Shown: positions 1 to 8,973 of the stretch, piece after piece
Layout of the letters: every line of letters begins with the position of its first letter
How positions within the stretch are numbered: the first letter of the stretch is position 1
Assembly: GCF_000716435.1 (NCBI RefSeq)
Contig: NZ_JNWO01000007.1
Location: forward strand, 992,001 to 1,056,000
Direction of reading: 5' to 3'
DNA from: Streptomyces xylophagus
GTDB taxonomy: Bacteria; Actinomycetota; Actinomycetes; Streptomycetales; Streptomycetaceae
Length of the DNA: 64,000 nt
Notes under the pieces: generated by a model
Told to the model about the DNA's origin: nothing
What the model saw: the letters and a program-made list of their open reading frames with translations, nothing else
The model's database searches: none
Translations under genes and position numbers: made by a program

Positions 1-489
1 GGCACCACGACCGGCGCCGTCTGCACGGCGTAGGCGGGCGGGACATGGGCGGCGGCCTGCAGGGCGGTCAGCTGTTCACCGGCGAAGGTGGTCAGGGTGT
101 TGGTCTCCTTGAGCACCTTGGCCTGGTCGGTGCCGGTGACGCTCAGCACGAGCAGCGGGCTGTCGCTCGCCGGCGCGAAGCCCGCCGTGTACGCATCGGT
201 GACGCCCCGGCCGCGCAACTCCTTGGCGGCGTCGTCCGATTCGAGGGTCCTGATCAGCACGTCGGCCGTGACGATCAGCGAACCGCCCGCGTTCGAGATG
301 GGGTTGCCGAACGTGGGGGCCAGCCGGGCGACGGCGGAGGAGTCCAGCAGCGCGACCGAGCTCTGCGACTGGTAGGAGACGGGCACTGTCGCGTACAGAT
401 AGGCGCCGCCGAGCACGCTGAGCACGGTGAAGGGCACCATGAAGTACCAACGTCGGCGCAGAATGGCCCATATCTCACCAAGGCTCACA
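1..489 (-). CDS. Wzz/Wzc-type chain-length determinant-like membrane protein (3' end cut by window)
   Basis: The frame is open for 163 codons from a GTG at 489 and runs off the left edge. A GGGAGG Shine-Dalgarno lies just upstream, which favours this GTG over an in-frame ATG at 504. The protein starts with a short cytoplasmic stretch (SLGEIWAILRRRWYF), then a membrane helix at about residues 14-35, then an extracytoplasmic region beginning VSYQSQSSVALLDS. That is the usual N-terminal half of polysaccharide co-polymerases, which set exopolysaccharide chain length. No kinase domain is visible in the part present. It is divergent from a similar protein at 560. Family call is good; the exact role and C-terminus are unknown. 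Confidence 0.8.
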
Positions 490-559
490 AAACCTCCCTC
501 CATTCGGTGGCGTCCCGCCGCGTGTCCTGCCAGTATCGGGGTCGACGGAAGGAACTCAC

Positions 560-1225
560 ATGTCGCCCGGGAACGTAGCCGACGCGCTGCTCCGCCGCTG
601 GTACGTACTGGTGGTCGCGCTGCTGCTGACGGCCGTCGGCGCGTACCAGGTGGTGCGCCCGACCCCTCAGTACGTCGGCTCCGCGGTGGTCGTCCTCAAG
701 CCGCCGGTGACACAGAACCAGCCCAACCAGTACACGAACCTCCTGCCGCCGCTCGCCGTGGTCTCCTACGGCGTCATCCAGCAGCTGGAATCCCCCGCCG
801 GGGCCAAGGAGTTGAGCGCGGCGGGCGTCCACGGGACCTACCTGCTGATCCCCCGCAACAGCGGCACCAGCGCGACCCCCCGCTATCTGATCCCGTCCCT
901 GCAGGTGCAGTCGCAGACCTCCGACGCCGACGGCGCCACCACGGCCGTACGCCGCATCATCGACGTCTACACGAAGCACGTCGAGGAGTTGCAGACGGCC
1001 CAGGGGGTCCCCGCCTACGCACGGATCACCGCCTCCGTGCTGGTCGCCCCGAGCGCCGCCGAGGTGATGGGCGACAAGAGCCGGGGCCTGGCGGGCGTCG
1101 CGCTGCTGGGCGCGGCCGGTGGCGTTCTCGGGGCGCTGTGGCTCGACCGGTTCCTGGTGGGCCGCCGCCGGAAGACCGCTGTGGACCACCGGCGCACCGC
1201 CGGTCCGGTGCCCGCGGCCGGCTGA
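560..1225 (+). CDS. Second Wzz-like chain-length determinant protein, 221 aa
   Basis: The start ATG has a good AAGGAAC ribosome site. The layout is typical of short Wzz-like proteins: a cytoplasmic N-terminus (NVADALLRRWY), a first membrane helix at about 15-33, an extracytoplasmic domain starting with PTPQYVGSAVVVLKPP, and a second helix at about 176-196 followed by a basic cytoplasmic tail (GRRRKTAVDHRR). There is no Walker A motif, so it is not a BY-kinase. It is transcribed away from the related gene at 1-489, with about 70 bp of shared promoter. Together they probably control export and length of the polysaccharide made by the downstream cluster (inference from context). Confidence 0.8.
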   Translation: MSPGNVADALLRRWYVLVVALLLTAVGAYQVVRPTPQYVGSAVVVLKPPVTQNQPNQYTNLLPPLAVVSYGVIQQLESPAGAKELSAAGVHGTYLLIPRNSGTSATPRYLIPSLQVQSQTSDADGATTAVRRIIDVYTKHVEELQTAQGVPAYARITASVLVAPSAAEVMGDKSRGLAGVALLGAAGGVLGALWLDRFLVGRRRKTAVDHRRTAGPVPAAG

Positions 1226-1242
1226 GCCGAACTGACGGTTCA

Positions 1243-2289
1243 TCAGATACCGCGGCGCTTCCACGACTCCCACCACAGCCGCTCCCGCCCGCGCTCGAAC
1301 ACGGCCGACCACACCAGCGGCTGGAGATACGGCATCGCCTTGGCGCCGATCCGCCGCCGCAGCCGCAGGGAGCGGTACTCGGGCAGCGTCGCGAACTCCG
1401 GCAGGCACTCCTCGGCGAAGGCCACGCACTCGTCGACCGGTACGACACCGGTGCGCCCCCGGTCGTAGGCCCGGTAGGCCCGGCGCAGCGCGAAGCGGGC
1501 GAGCCGGGTGTGGACCTCGTGGGCCAGGCGCTCGGCCTGCGGCAGCCGGTCGGCGCACTTGACGAGCACCGAGTCGAAGGCGACGAGGCGTTGGCGCAGG
1601 TCGTCGAGCTGGCCGCCGAAGTCGGTCGTGGACATGTTCTTGCCGTGGACGCGGTAGAAGGCCTGGTCGGCGCCGCGTACATAGCCGACGTCGGCGTGTG
1701 CGGCGAGCCGCATCCACATCTCGATGTCGCCGGCGTGGGGCAGGGCCGGGTCGTAGCCGCCGACCTCGCGCTGAAGGCTCGTGCGGACGACGACTTCCGG
1801 TGAGGTGATGCAGCCGGTGCCCTCACGGAAGCGCCGCTCCAGCCACCACTGGCCGGGGTAGACGACGGACCCGGTGCCCCGGGTCCGGGCGGCCGGCAGC
1901 GGGCCGCCGTGCTGGAAGCGCAGGGGACGCCCGTAGGCGAAGCCGACCTCGGGGTGGGCGTCCAGGAGGGCGGCGGAGCGGACCAGCGCGCCCGGGACCA
2001 GCCGGTCGTCGGCGGAGAGGAGGGCCACGTAGTCGCCGTCGGCCCACTCCAGGAGGCCTTCGTTGTAGGTGGCGATGTGTCCCTTGTTGGTCTCGTGGAC
2101 GCGGACCTCGATGCGCGGGTCGGCGGCGGCCAGCTTGTGCGCGGTCTCCGCCGAGTCGTCGGGCGAGGCGTCGTCGATGATGAGGACCCGGACGTCGACG
2201 CCGTCCTGCTCGTCCAGGACGCTGCTCACACAGTCGGCGAGGAAATGGCCGTACTTGTAGCAGGGGATCACAACACTGACGGTGGACAT
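1243..2289 (-). CDS. GT2 family glycosyltransferase, 348 aa
   Basis: The N-terminus STVSVVIPCYKYG followed by IIDDASPDDS is the nucleotide-sugar binding start of a GT-A inverting transferase. LLSADDRLVPG at about 92-102 matches the metal-binding DxD region. DIEMWMRLA at about 188-196 corresponds to the ED/xED catalytic base segment. There are no membrane segments, so it probably works on the cytoplasmic face on a lipid-linked acceptor. It is the last gene of the minus-strand exopolysaccharide run, separated from the gene before it by a strong hairpin, so it may have its own promoter. The donor sugar cannot be told from sequence. Confidence 0.88.
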   Translation of the reverse strand: MSTVSVVIPCYKYGHFLADCVSSVLDEQDGVDVRVLIIDDASPDDSAETAHKLAAADPRIEVRVHETNKGHIATYNEGLLEWADGDYVALLSADDRLVPGALVRSAALLDAHPEVGFAYGRPLRFQHGGPLPAARTRGTGSVVYPGQWWLERRFREGTGCITSPEVVVRTSLQREVGGYDPALPHAGDIEMWMRLAAHADVGYVRGADQAFYRVHGKNMSTTDFGGQLDDLRQRLVAFDSVLVKCADRLPQAERLAHEVHTRLARFALRRAYRAYDRGRTGVVPVDECVAFAEECLPEFATLPEYRSLRLRRRIGAKAMPYLQPLVWSAVFERGRERLWWESWKRRGI

Positions 2290-2310
2290 CGGTGGGGGGC
2301 CAATCCCCGG

Positions 2311-2340
2311 TGGCGGCCCCCGAGTTCGAGGGGGCCGCCA
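2311..2340 (-). terminator. Stem-loop terminator after the DUF4082 gene
   Basis: A perfect 11-bp inverted repeat (TGGCGGCCCCC / GGGGGCCGCCA) with an 8-nt loop begins 11 bases beyond the stop of the gene ending at 2351. There is no clear U-tract, which is common in Streptomyces. It lies between that gene and the GT2 gene starting at 2289, so it would partly uncouple the two. Confidence 0.7.
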
Positions 2341-2350
2341 TCGGTGGGTG

Positions 2351-5300
2351 CTAGTTCTTCTTCTTGCGGACGGTCTTGCTGGTCAGGGTCCAGCTGTGGG
2401 ACTTCACCGTGTGGCGGCTCTTGTCCTTTGCCGTGACCGTGACCTTGAACCGCGTGCCGTCCGGCAGCGGGGCGGACAGGTGGACGGACACCTTGTGGGT
2501 GGCCCGGTCGTAGGAGACGACGGCGGTGACGTGCATCTTCCTGGCGGCCGCCGCCTTGGCGCCCGGCAGGACGGTCACGGTCGCCTTCACCGTCGACAGC
2601 TTGGTGCTGCTCGGCAGTGTCGTGACGAGGGCACTGGCCACATCGGCGGTGTGCGCCAGCGAGGACGCGGTCACCTCCGAGGCGGCGGTCTCCGCCGCCA
2701 GGGACCCGCTCGGGTCGTCGGCCGTGAAGACCGGGCCGACCCAGTAGTTCGCGGATCCGTACGAGCCATTGGGGAAGGCGACGTCCGAGCCGTAGCGGTA
2801 GAGACCGTTGTGCGACGACGTCGTGTCGGCGGTCGCGGTCAGCGGATAGGACTGGTGGGCCGCGGCGAAGTAGCCGCCGTCCACCGCGTAGTTGCCGTTG
2901 GGCGCGTGGTAGGAGACGACGTACGACGTGTCGGCGGTGATCGCCACCGGGGTGCCGAACGTCAGCGTCTGCCAGCCGGTGGCCGTCTCGCTGGTGAAGG
3001 TGCCCGACGCCAGCAGCGTGCCGTCGTTGGACCAGAGGCTGCCCGTGTGGGTGCCCGTGTTGCCGGTGCCCTTGTAGAAGGTGACGCCGGTGATCCAGCC
3101 GGCCGCCGAGGACTTGAACCGGGTGCCCAGTTCAAGGGAGTTGGAGTCACCGGTGACGTCGGTCGTGGCCGGCACCGTGGACGAGTTCCACAGGGTGCAG
3201 GGGCAGGTGACCGACGGCGGGGTGGAACTGGTGTGGAAGGTCCACGTCACCGGGGCCGTCATCGCGTTGCCCCACAGGTCGGAGGCCTGCACGGACGCGG
3301 TGTACGTGGTGTTGAGCTCCAGTTCCGTCGACGGGGTGAAGGTCGCCTTGTTCGACGCGGGCAGCGTCACGGCTCCCGGCACGGTGTTGCCGTCCGGGTC
3401 CTTCACGGTGAACGTCAGGCTGTCGGCGTCGATCGCCGAGCTGAAGGTCGCCGACACGGGCGCCGTGATCGACACCCCGGTCGCCCCGGACGTCGGGGAG
3501 GTCGAACTGACCGTGGGCGGCGTCGTACTGGCCGTCGAGGTGTCCAGCACCACGTCGACCCAGTAGTTGCTGCCCGAGGACGCCGAGGACGGGAAGGCGC
3601 TCGTCGAACCGTAGTGGTAGACGCCGTTGCCGCCGTCGGTGCCGGACTGGAGTGCCGTCAGCGGGGCCAGGCCCGCCGAGCTGTTGGTGAAGGCGCCGCC
3701 GTCGTAGGAGTAGCCGCCGTTGGGGGCGAAGTACGAGGCGACATAGGTGGTGTTGGCCTTGACGGTCACCGGGGTGGCGAAGTTCAGCTGCTGCCAGCCG
3801 GACGCCGTCTCATTGGTGAAGGTGCCGGTGGCCAGGCGGGTGCCGGAGGCGCTCCACAGGCTGCCGGTGTGGGTGCCGGTGTTGGCCGGCGACTTGTAGA
3901 AGCGGACGCCGGTGATCGAACCGGCCACCGTGGTACGGATCTTGACGCCGAGCTCCAGCGAGCTGCCGTCGCCCGCGTTGACGGTGCCTGGCACCGCCGA
4001 GGCCGGCCAGATGGAGCAGGGGCAGGCCTGCGGGCCGACGGTCACCGGGACGGTGGTGACGGCGCCCATGTTGACGCTGTCGTCCACCGCGCGGACCTTG
4101 ATGGACTCCGAACCCGGGGCCGTCGGCGTCCAGCTGTAGCTCCAGGACGTCAGACCGCTGGCGGCGTTCCAGGTCGTGCCGCCGTCGGTGGACACCTCGA
4201 CGCGGGCCACCACGCCCCCGCCGGAGTCGGCGGCGGTACCGGTGACGGTGACCGCCTTCAGCGCCGGGACGGTGACCCCGGAGGCCGGGCTCGTCACCGT
4301 GACGGTCGGGCCGGTGGTGTCGGTGGATGCCGTGGCGGCGACGAGGTTGCTCTGCAGGGTCAGCGGCTGCACGCCCATGTCGGCGAGGACGTTCGCGGTC
4401 GCCTGCTGCATCCGGGAGTCCTCGGTGACCACCGTGTCATCGGGGTTGTACGTCGGGATGTTGGTCAGACCCCACGACCACTGCACGGTCCCCGCCCCGA
4501 ACACCAGGGCCCCGGAGTCCTGGTCGCGGAACTCGACGAGATTGTGCGTCGCGGTGCCGTTGCCGTAGACGTTGCCCCAGTCCATCCGCAGCTTGGCGTC
4601 CTGGATGTCCACCGTCGTGGAGGACAGGTCGATCGCGCCGGCGGGTCTGGTGCTGTTGCTGATGTCGCTGTCCCACTCGTAGCCGAGCGTCCCGGTCGGG
4701 AAGGTCGCGGTCTGGCTCGAAGTGAGGCTCGCGATCGAGGTGTTGCGCCACAGCCGGTTCTTGCCGTACGACCCCGGGACCGTGATGGCGTCGCTGCGGT
4801 AGCCGTTGACCGTGAACATGGAGCCGGTGAGGATGTTCGGCGGCTGGTAGGTCTGCCCGTAGTTCGTGCTCGTCGGGTCCATCCAGGTGCCGGTCCAGGT
4901 GCCGCTCGGGTCGGCGATGCCGTTGGACTGCGCCATCTTGGTCATCTTGTAGCAGACCAGGGTGCGGTCGGCGGTGTTCGTGCCGTCGATGCTCGGGGCG
5001 AGCCGGGTCTTCCAGAAGACCTCGTTGCCACTGAAGAAGGCCTGCCGGACACCTGCTTTTCTGGCCGCCAGGACGTTGGAGTACTGGCTCTGCGTCCAGT
5101 ACTCGTCGTGCCCGGAGGACAGGTACACCTTGTGTTTCTCCAGCTGGGTGGCGCCGTTCGACGCCGACACGTCCACGCCCGAGGTGTAGCTGAGGTCGTA
5201 GCCGTTGCGTTCCAGCCAGGACAGCATCATGTACTCGGAGCCGTAGATGCCGTTGTCGCCGCCGATGTCCAACGGCCGGTTGTAACTGACCTCGTAGGCG

Positions 5301-5959
5301 CGGCCGTCCGGCGCGGGACCGGCGCCGCCGTAGAGGTCCTGGCCGCCGTAGTCGTTGTAGGCCTGCCAGGTCTGGTCGCTGGTCTGCACGACGATGTCGG
5401 AGGTGCTGGAGTCGTTGCGCACCACGAACGGGTACGGCATCAGGCCGTCGCCGTCGGTCTGCGTGAGGTTCGCGATGTAGAGGCCGGACACGGCGTCGCT
5501 GGGAACGGTCCAGCTCGCGGTCACGGGCCAGTTGCCGCAGTCGACGAGGCCGGTGTTCTTGGTGGTGCAACTGGCCGGGCTGCTCGTGTAGTTGGCGGGA
5601 TAGGTCACCGCCGCCTGGGCCGCGGTCGACATCTGCCGCGCGCCGTCGCCGCCGTACCAGCCCAGTCGGTAGATCTGGACGTTGTACGAGGACTTCGACT
5701 GGATCTTGAACTGGACGGTGTCACCGGCCTGGACGCTCTCCTTGGTGGAGAAGCCCTTGATGTCGCCGTAGGCGTTGGGCGAGAACCAGTCGGACTTGGG
5801 GCTGCCCGTCTTGGAGTTCTCGCAGACGATCGGGTTCGAGCCCGTTCCGCACGGATCGGATGCCGCCTGGGCGGGGACGGCCTGCGGAAGCACCGTCCAT
5901 ATCAATGCTGCGATGACGGCGAGGCGGCCGCCCCGGAGCCGTCTGCTCCATCTTTTCAT
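2351..5959 (-). CDS. Large secreted protein: dimethylformamidase-like domain plus two DUF4082 domains, 1202 aa
   Basis: A signal peptide (basic MKRWSRRLRGGR, hydrophobic core, cleavage after AQA near residue 32) directs export. Residues about 40-540 resemble the N,N-dimethylformamidase large-subunit-like domain: IYRLGWYGGDGAR, a catalytic-looking SSGHDEYWT, and FFSGNEVFWKTR. An Ig-like domain follows (about 548-645). Next come DUF4082 (about 650-795, starting CPCSIWP), another Ig-like domain (about 800-905) and a second DUF4082 (about 912-1050, starting CPCTLWN). The C-terminus is basic. The two DUF4082 copies are clearly homologous (ELG...TGTHTGSLWS in both). Location in the polysaccharide cluster suggests a surface protein acting on or displayed with the polymer; its function is unknown. 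Confidence 0.85.
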   Translation of the reverse strand: MKRWSRRLRGGRLAVIAALIWTVLPQAVPAQAASDPCGTGSNPIVCENSKTGSPKSDWFSPNAYGDIKGFSTKESVQAGDTVQFKIQSKSSYNVQIYRLGWYGGDGARQMSTAAQAAVTYPANYTSSPASCTTKNTGLVDCGNWPVTASWTVPSDAVSGLYIANLTQTDGDGLMPYPFVVRNDSSTSDIVVQTSDQTWQAYNDYGGQDLYGGAGPAPDGRAYEVSYNRPLDIGGDNGIYGSEYMMLSWLERNGYDLSYTSGVDVSASNGATQLEKHKVYLSSGHDEYWTQSQYSNVLAARKAGVRQAFFSGNEVFWKTRLAPSIDGTNTADRTLVCYKMTKMAQSNGIADPSGTWTGTWMDPTSTNYGQTYQPPNILTGSMFTVNGYRSDAITVPGSYGKNRLWRNTSIASLTSSQTATFPTGTLGYEWDSDISNSTRPAGAIDLSSTTVDIQDAKLRMDWGNVYGNGTATHNLVEFRDQDSGALVFGAGTVQWSWGLTNIPTYNPDDTVVTEDSRMQQATANVLADMGVQPLTLQSNLVAATASTDTTGPTVTVTSPASGVTVPALKAVTVTGTAADSGGGVVARVEVSTDGGTTWNAASGLTSWSYSWTPTAPGSESIKVRAVDDSVNMGAVTTVPVTVGPQACPCSIWPASAVPGTVNAGDGSSLELGVKIRTTVAGSITGVRFYKSPANTGTHTGSLWSASGTRLATGTFTNETASGWQQLNFATPVTVKANTTYVASYFAPNGGYSYDGGAFTNSSAGLAPLTALQSGTDGGNGVYHYGSTSAFPSSASSGSNYWVDVVLDTSTASTTPPTVSSTSPTSGATGVSITAPVSATFSSAIDADSLTFTVKDPDGNTVPGAVTLPASNKATFTPSTELELNTTYTASVQASDLWGNAMTAPVTWTFHTSSTPPSVTCPCTLWNSSTVPATTDVTGDSNSLELGTRFKSSAAGWITGVTFYKGTGNTGTHTGSLWSNDGTLLASGTFTSETATGWQTLTFGTPVAITADTSYVVSYHAPNGNYAVDGGYFAAAHQSYPLTATADTTSSHNGLYRYGSDVAFPNGSYGSANYWVGPVFTADDPSGSLAAETAASEVTASSLAHTADVASALVTTLPSSTKLSTVKATVTVLPGAKAAAARKMHVTAVVSYDRATHKVSVHLSAPLPDGTRFKVTVTAKDKSRHTVKSHSWTLTSKTVRKKKN

Positions 5960-6032
5960 GTGTACCTCTCAGCGGTGCTGTGCTGGACCGACCCCTGGGG
6001 GCGGGTCGTGGTGCTGAAACTCGGGGGACCGG

Positions 6033-7151
6033 TCAGCGGCCGAGCGCGTCGGTGAACACGTCGACGACGCGTTGCTGCTGGTCGGGGGTGATCTGCGGGT
6101 ACAGCGGAAGCGACAGGATCCGGTCCGCCGCCTGCTCGGCGTGCGGGAAGTCGCCGCGGGCGTGGCCGAGATGGCGGTACGCCTCGGTGAGATGGACCGG
6201 GGCCGGGTAGTGCACCCCGGCGCCGATGCCCTCGGCATTCAGCTTGCCGACGACGGCGTCACGGTCCGCGTCGGCGACCTGCACGACGTACAGGTGCCAG
6301 ACGGGGAGGTTGCCGGGCGCCGTCACGGGGAGGACGACCCGTCCGGCGTCGGCGAGTTCGGCGAGCAGCGCGTCGTAGCGGGCGGCGGCCGTGCGCCGGG
6401 CCTCGTTGCCGGCCGCGAGCCGGGTCAGCTTCGCGCGCAGGACGACGGCCTGGAGTCCGTCCAGGCGGCTGTTGAACCCGGGTACGTCGTGGCGGTACTT
6501 GGCGACTCCGCCGTGGTTCGCGATCGCCCGTACCAGGCCCGCGAGTTCCTCGTCGTCGGTGAGCACCGCGCCCGCGTCGCCGTAGGCGCCGAGGTTCTTG
6601 CCCGGGTAGAAGCTGGTGGCCGCGATGCCGCCGCTGCCCGGGGTCCGGCCGTCGCGGGTGGCGCCCTGGCACTGCGCGGCGTCCTCCACGACCCGTACAT
6701 GGTCGGGCAGTTGGGCCACCAATGGCGTCACGTCGGCCAGCTGCCCGTACAGGTGCACCGGCACGACCGCGCGGGTGGCCGGGCCGACCGCGTCCAACGC
6801 GGCCTGCGGGTCGAGCAGATACGTGTCGGGCAGGCAGTCCGCCAGGACGGGTCGCGCACCGATCCGCGCCACCGCGCCCGCGGTGGCGATGAAGGTGTTG
6901 GCGGGGATCACGACCTCGTCGCCGGGCCCCACCCCACTTGCGCGCAGGGCGAGTTCGACGGCGTCGGTGCCGTTGGCGACGCCCACGCAGTGCGCGACCC
7001 CGCCGAAGTCGGCGTACTCGCGCTCGAAGGCCCCCACCTCGTCGCCGCCGATGAACGCGGTGTTCGCCAACACCCGCTCAAAACCTGCGCGTACGTCGTC
7101 GGCGACCTCGGCGTGGGCCGCCTTCAGATCCACCAGCGGTATGTGGTTCAT
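6033..7151 (-). CDS. DegT/DnrJ/EryC1 family PLP-dependent sugar aminotransferase, 372 aa
   Basis: It starts MNHIPLVDLKAAHAEV, typical for NDP-keto-sugar aminotransferases. The PLP lysine is about K185 in FYPGKNLGAYGD, preceded by VVEDAAQCQGA, where the Asp binds the pyridine nitrogen. C-terminal VHYPAPVHLTEAYRHLG and PLYPQIT are also family motifs. Length is normal. The ATG at 7151 overlaps the stop of the acyltransferase gene by 4 bp (ATGA), so translation is coupled. It probably adds an amino group to a 3- or 4-keto NDP-sugar, and the neighbouring acyltransferase would then acylate it. The exact sugar is not determinable. Confidence 0.9.
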   Translation of the reverse strand: MNHIPLVDLKAAHAEVADDVRAGFERVLANTAFIGGDEVGAFEREYADFGGVAHCVGVANGTDAVELALRASGVGPGDEVVIPANTFIATAGAVARIGARPVLADCLPDTYLLDPQAALDAVGPATRAVVPVHLYGQLADVTPLVAQLPDHVRVVEDAAQCQGATRDGRTPGSGGIAATSFYPGKNLGAYGDAGAVLTDDEELAGLVRAIANHGGVAKYRHDVPGFNSRLDGLQAVVLRAKLTRLAAGNEARRTAAARYDALLAELADAGRVVLPVTAPGNLPVWHLYVVQVADADRDAVVGKLNAEGIGAGVHYPAPVHLTEAYRHLGHARGDFPHAEQAADRILSLPLYPQITPDQQQRVVDVFTDALGR

Positions 7152-7837
7152 GCGACTGGTCCCCCCAGTTGCTGTGTCGACAGTTCGTCCAGCGCGGGCG
7201 CGGACGCCTCGCGCAGTCTGCGGGCCGGGCTCCCCGCCCAGACCTCGCCCGGCGGTACGTCGCCGAGCACCGTGCTCCCCATCCCGATCAGTGACCAGGC
7301 GCCGACCGTCGTGCCCTCCCTGACCAGGGCACCGGACCCCACATAGGCACCGCGTTCCAGCCGTGCCCCGCCCCCCAGGCGGACGCCGGACGCGAGCGTG
7401 GCGAAGTCCTCGACCACGTCGTCGTGGGTGAGGACGACCTGCGGCATCACCGCGACATGCGCGCCGACATGGACGGCGGCGGTCAGGACGCAGTGCGCGA
7501 GCAGGACCGAACCGGGGCCGACCGTAGAGGACCTGGACACCGAGACCGTCGGGTGGACCACGGTGGCGTAGCGCTCCGCGGGGAGGGCGAGCCTGCGGAC
7601 CAGCCGGGCGCGGGCCGCGTAGTCCCCGGGGTTGCCCACGCAGATCACCACCCGGGCATAGGGCATCTCGTGGACCAGGTCGCAGCCGCCGAGGACGGGG
7701 ACGCCGGCCACGTCGGTGCCGTGCAGGGCGGGGTTGTCGTCGAGGTGCCCGAGCAGCTTGAACTCCCCCGCGTCCGCCACGGTTTGAGCCGTCTCCCGCG
7801 CGAATCCGCCCGCGCCAACGATGACAAGTCCGTTCAT
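7148..7837 (-). CDS. NeuD/PglD-like sugar O/N-acyltransferase with left-handed beta-helix, 229 aa
   Basis: The N-terminal MNGLVIVGAGGFARET is the Rossmann-like PglD_N domain that binds the UDP-sugar. From about residue 95 hexapeptide repeats build a left-handed beta-helix (VVHPTVSVS, VGPGSVLLAHC, VGAHVAVMPQ, VLTHDDVV). The His of LTHDD is in the position of the catalytic base. It ends WAGSPARRLR, as in this family. It overlaps both flanking aminotransferase genes by 4 bp, which indicates one operon. It probably transfers an acetyl or similar group from acyl-CoA to the amino sugar made by its neighbours. Confidence 0.87.
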   Translation of the reverse strand: MNGLVIVGAGGFARETAQTVADAGEFKLLGHLDDNPALHGTDVAGVPVLGGCDLVHEMPYARVVICVGNPGDYAARARLVRRLALPAERYATVVHPTVSVSRSSTVGPGSVLLAHCVLTAAVHVGAHVAVMPQVVLTHDDVVEDFATLASGVRLGGGARLERGAYVGSGALVREGTTVGAWSLIGMGSTVLGDVPPGEVWAGSPARRLREASAPALDELSTQQLGGPVA

Positions 7838-8973
7838 CTTCGGGCCTGTTCGCGCAGCGCCGCCACGACACGGTCCTGCTGGGCCTCGGTCATGGTGTGG
7901 AACAGCGGCAGGATCAGCGAGTCGCGGCTGATTCGCTCGGTGACCGGCAGTGGTACGGCGGGGTGGTCCGCGTAGGCGGGTTCGAGGTGCGAGGCCATGA
8001 TGCCGCGCCGGGCCGAGACACCGGCTTCGGAGAGCGCGGCGAGCAGGTCGTCGCGGCCGACGGGGAAGTCCTCGGCCAACTGCACCCAGTAGGACTGGAA
8101 GTTGCTCTGCCCGTGCGCGGGATCGGTGACGGGGGTGAGGCCGGGGATGCCCTGCAGCAACTCGTCGTAGCGGGCGGCCAGTTCGCGGCGGCGGGTGATC
8201 ATCGCGTCGAGCTTGCCGAGCTGGACGAGGCCGATCGCGGCCTGGACGTCCGTCATCCGGTAGTTGTAGCCGACCTCCAAGTACTGCTCCAGCACGGGCT
8301 TGTTGCTCGCGTGGCGCTCGGCGGCCGAGGCGCTCATGCCGTGCTCGCGCAGCCGGCGCAGGCGTGCCGCCCACTCGGCGTCGTCGGTGGTGATCATGCC
8401 GCCCTCGCCGGTGGTGACGACCTTGCGCGGGTGGAAGGACCAGGCCGCGATCAGCGCGCCGTGTCCCACCGGCTTGCCGCCGACGGTCGAGCCGATGGCG
8501 CAGGCCGCGTCCTCGACGAGCGGGAGGTCCCAGTCGGCGCAGGCGGCGCGCAGGGCATGCACATCGGCGGGCACGCCACCCTGGTGGACGACAAGTACCG
8601 CCCTGGTACGGGGAGTTCGGACGGCGTCCACGGTGGCCGTCGTCAGGTTGCCGGTGTCGGGGTCGACGTCCGCGAACACCGGTTCGGCCCCGACGTAGCG
8701 CACGGCGTTGGCGGTGGCGATGAACGACAGCGAGGGGACGACGACCTCGTCGCCGGGGCCGAGGCCGAGCGCGACGAGCGAGAGGTGCAGGGCGGTGGTG
8801 CACGAGCTGACGGCGATGCCGTGCTCGGCGCCGACCCGCTCGGCGAAGGCCTGCTCGAAGGCGGCGACCCGGGGCCCTTGGGCGACCCACCCGGACAGCA
8901 CGGCGTCGGAGGCGGCCTTCGCCTCGTCCTCACCGAGCCAGGGGATCATCACCGGAATGCGGTCGGTGCTCAC
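7834..8973 (-). CDS. Second DegT/DnrJ/EryC1 family sugar aminotransferase, 379 aa
   Basis: The GTG start at 8973 sits in a GTGA overlap with the stop of the upstream epimerase. The PLP lysine is about K184 in WSFHPRKVVTTGEGG, and the pyridine-binding Asp is in PLVEDAACAIGS. The HPRKVVTTGEGGM version is typical of the ArnB/PseC/PglE-like branch, unlike the FYPGKNLG version in the other copy. The two paralogues are clearly different and probably act on different keto-sugars or carbon positions. Both belong to the same tightly coupled operon. Confidence 0.9.
   Translation of the reverse strand: MSTDRIPVMIPWLGEDEAKAASDAVLSGWVAQGPRVAAFEQAFAERVGAEHGIAVSSCTTALHLSLVALGLGPGDEVVVPSLSFIATANAVRYVGAEPVFADVDPDTGNLTTATVDAVRTPRTRAVLVVHQGGVPADVHALRAACADWDLPLVEDAACAIGSTVGGKPVGHGALIAAWSFHPRKVVTTGEGGMITTDDAEWAARLRRLREHGMSASAAERHASNKPVLEQYLEVGYNYRMTDVQAAIGLVQLGKLDAMITRRRELAARYDELLQGIPGLTPVTDPAHGQSNFQSYWVQLAEDFPVGRDDLLAALSEAGVSARRGIMASHLEPAYADHPAVPLPVTERISRDSLILPLFHTMTEAQQDRVVAALREQARR

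Noticed and set aside
2282..6055. A 1257-codon open frame on the plus strand opposite the DUF4082 gene
   Set aside because: Its translation is rich in Arg, Gly and Val with no domains. It is the antisense shadow produced by high third-position GC of the real minus-strand gene.
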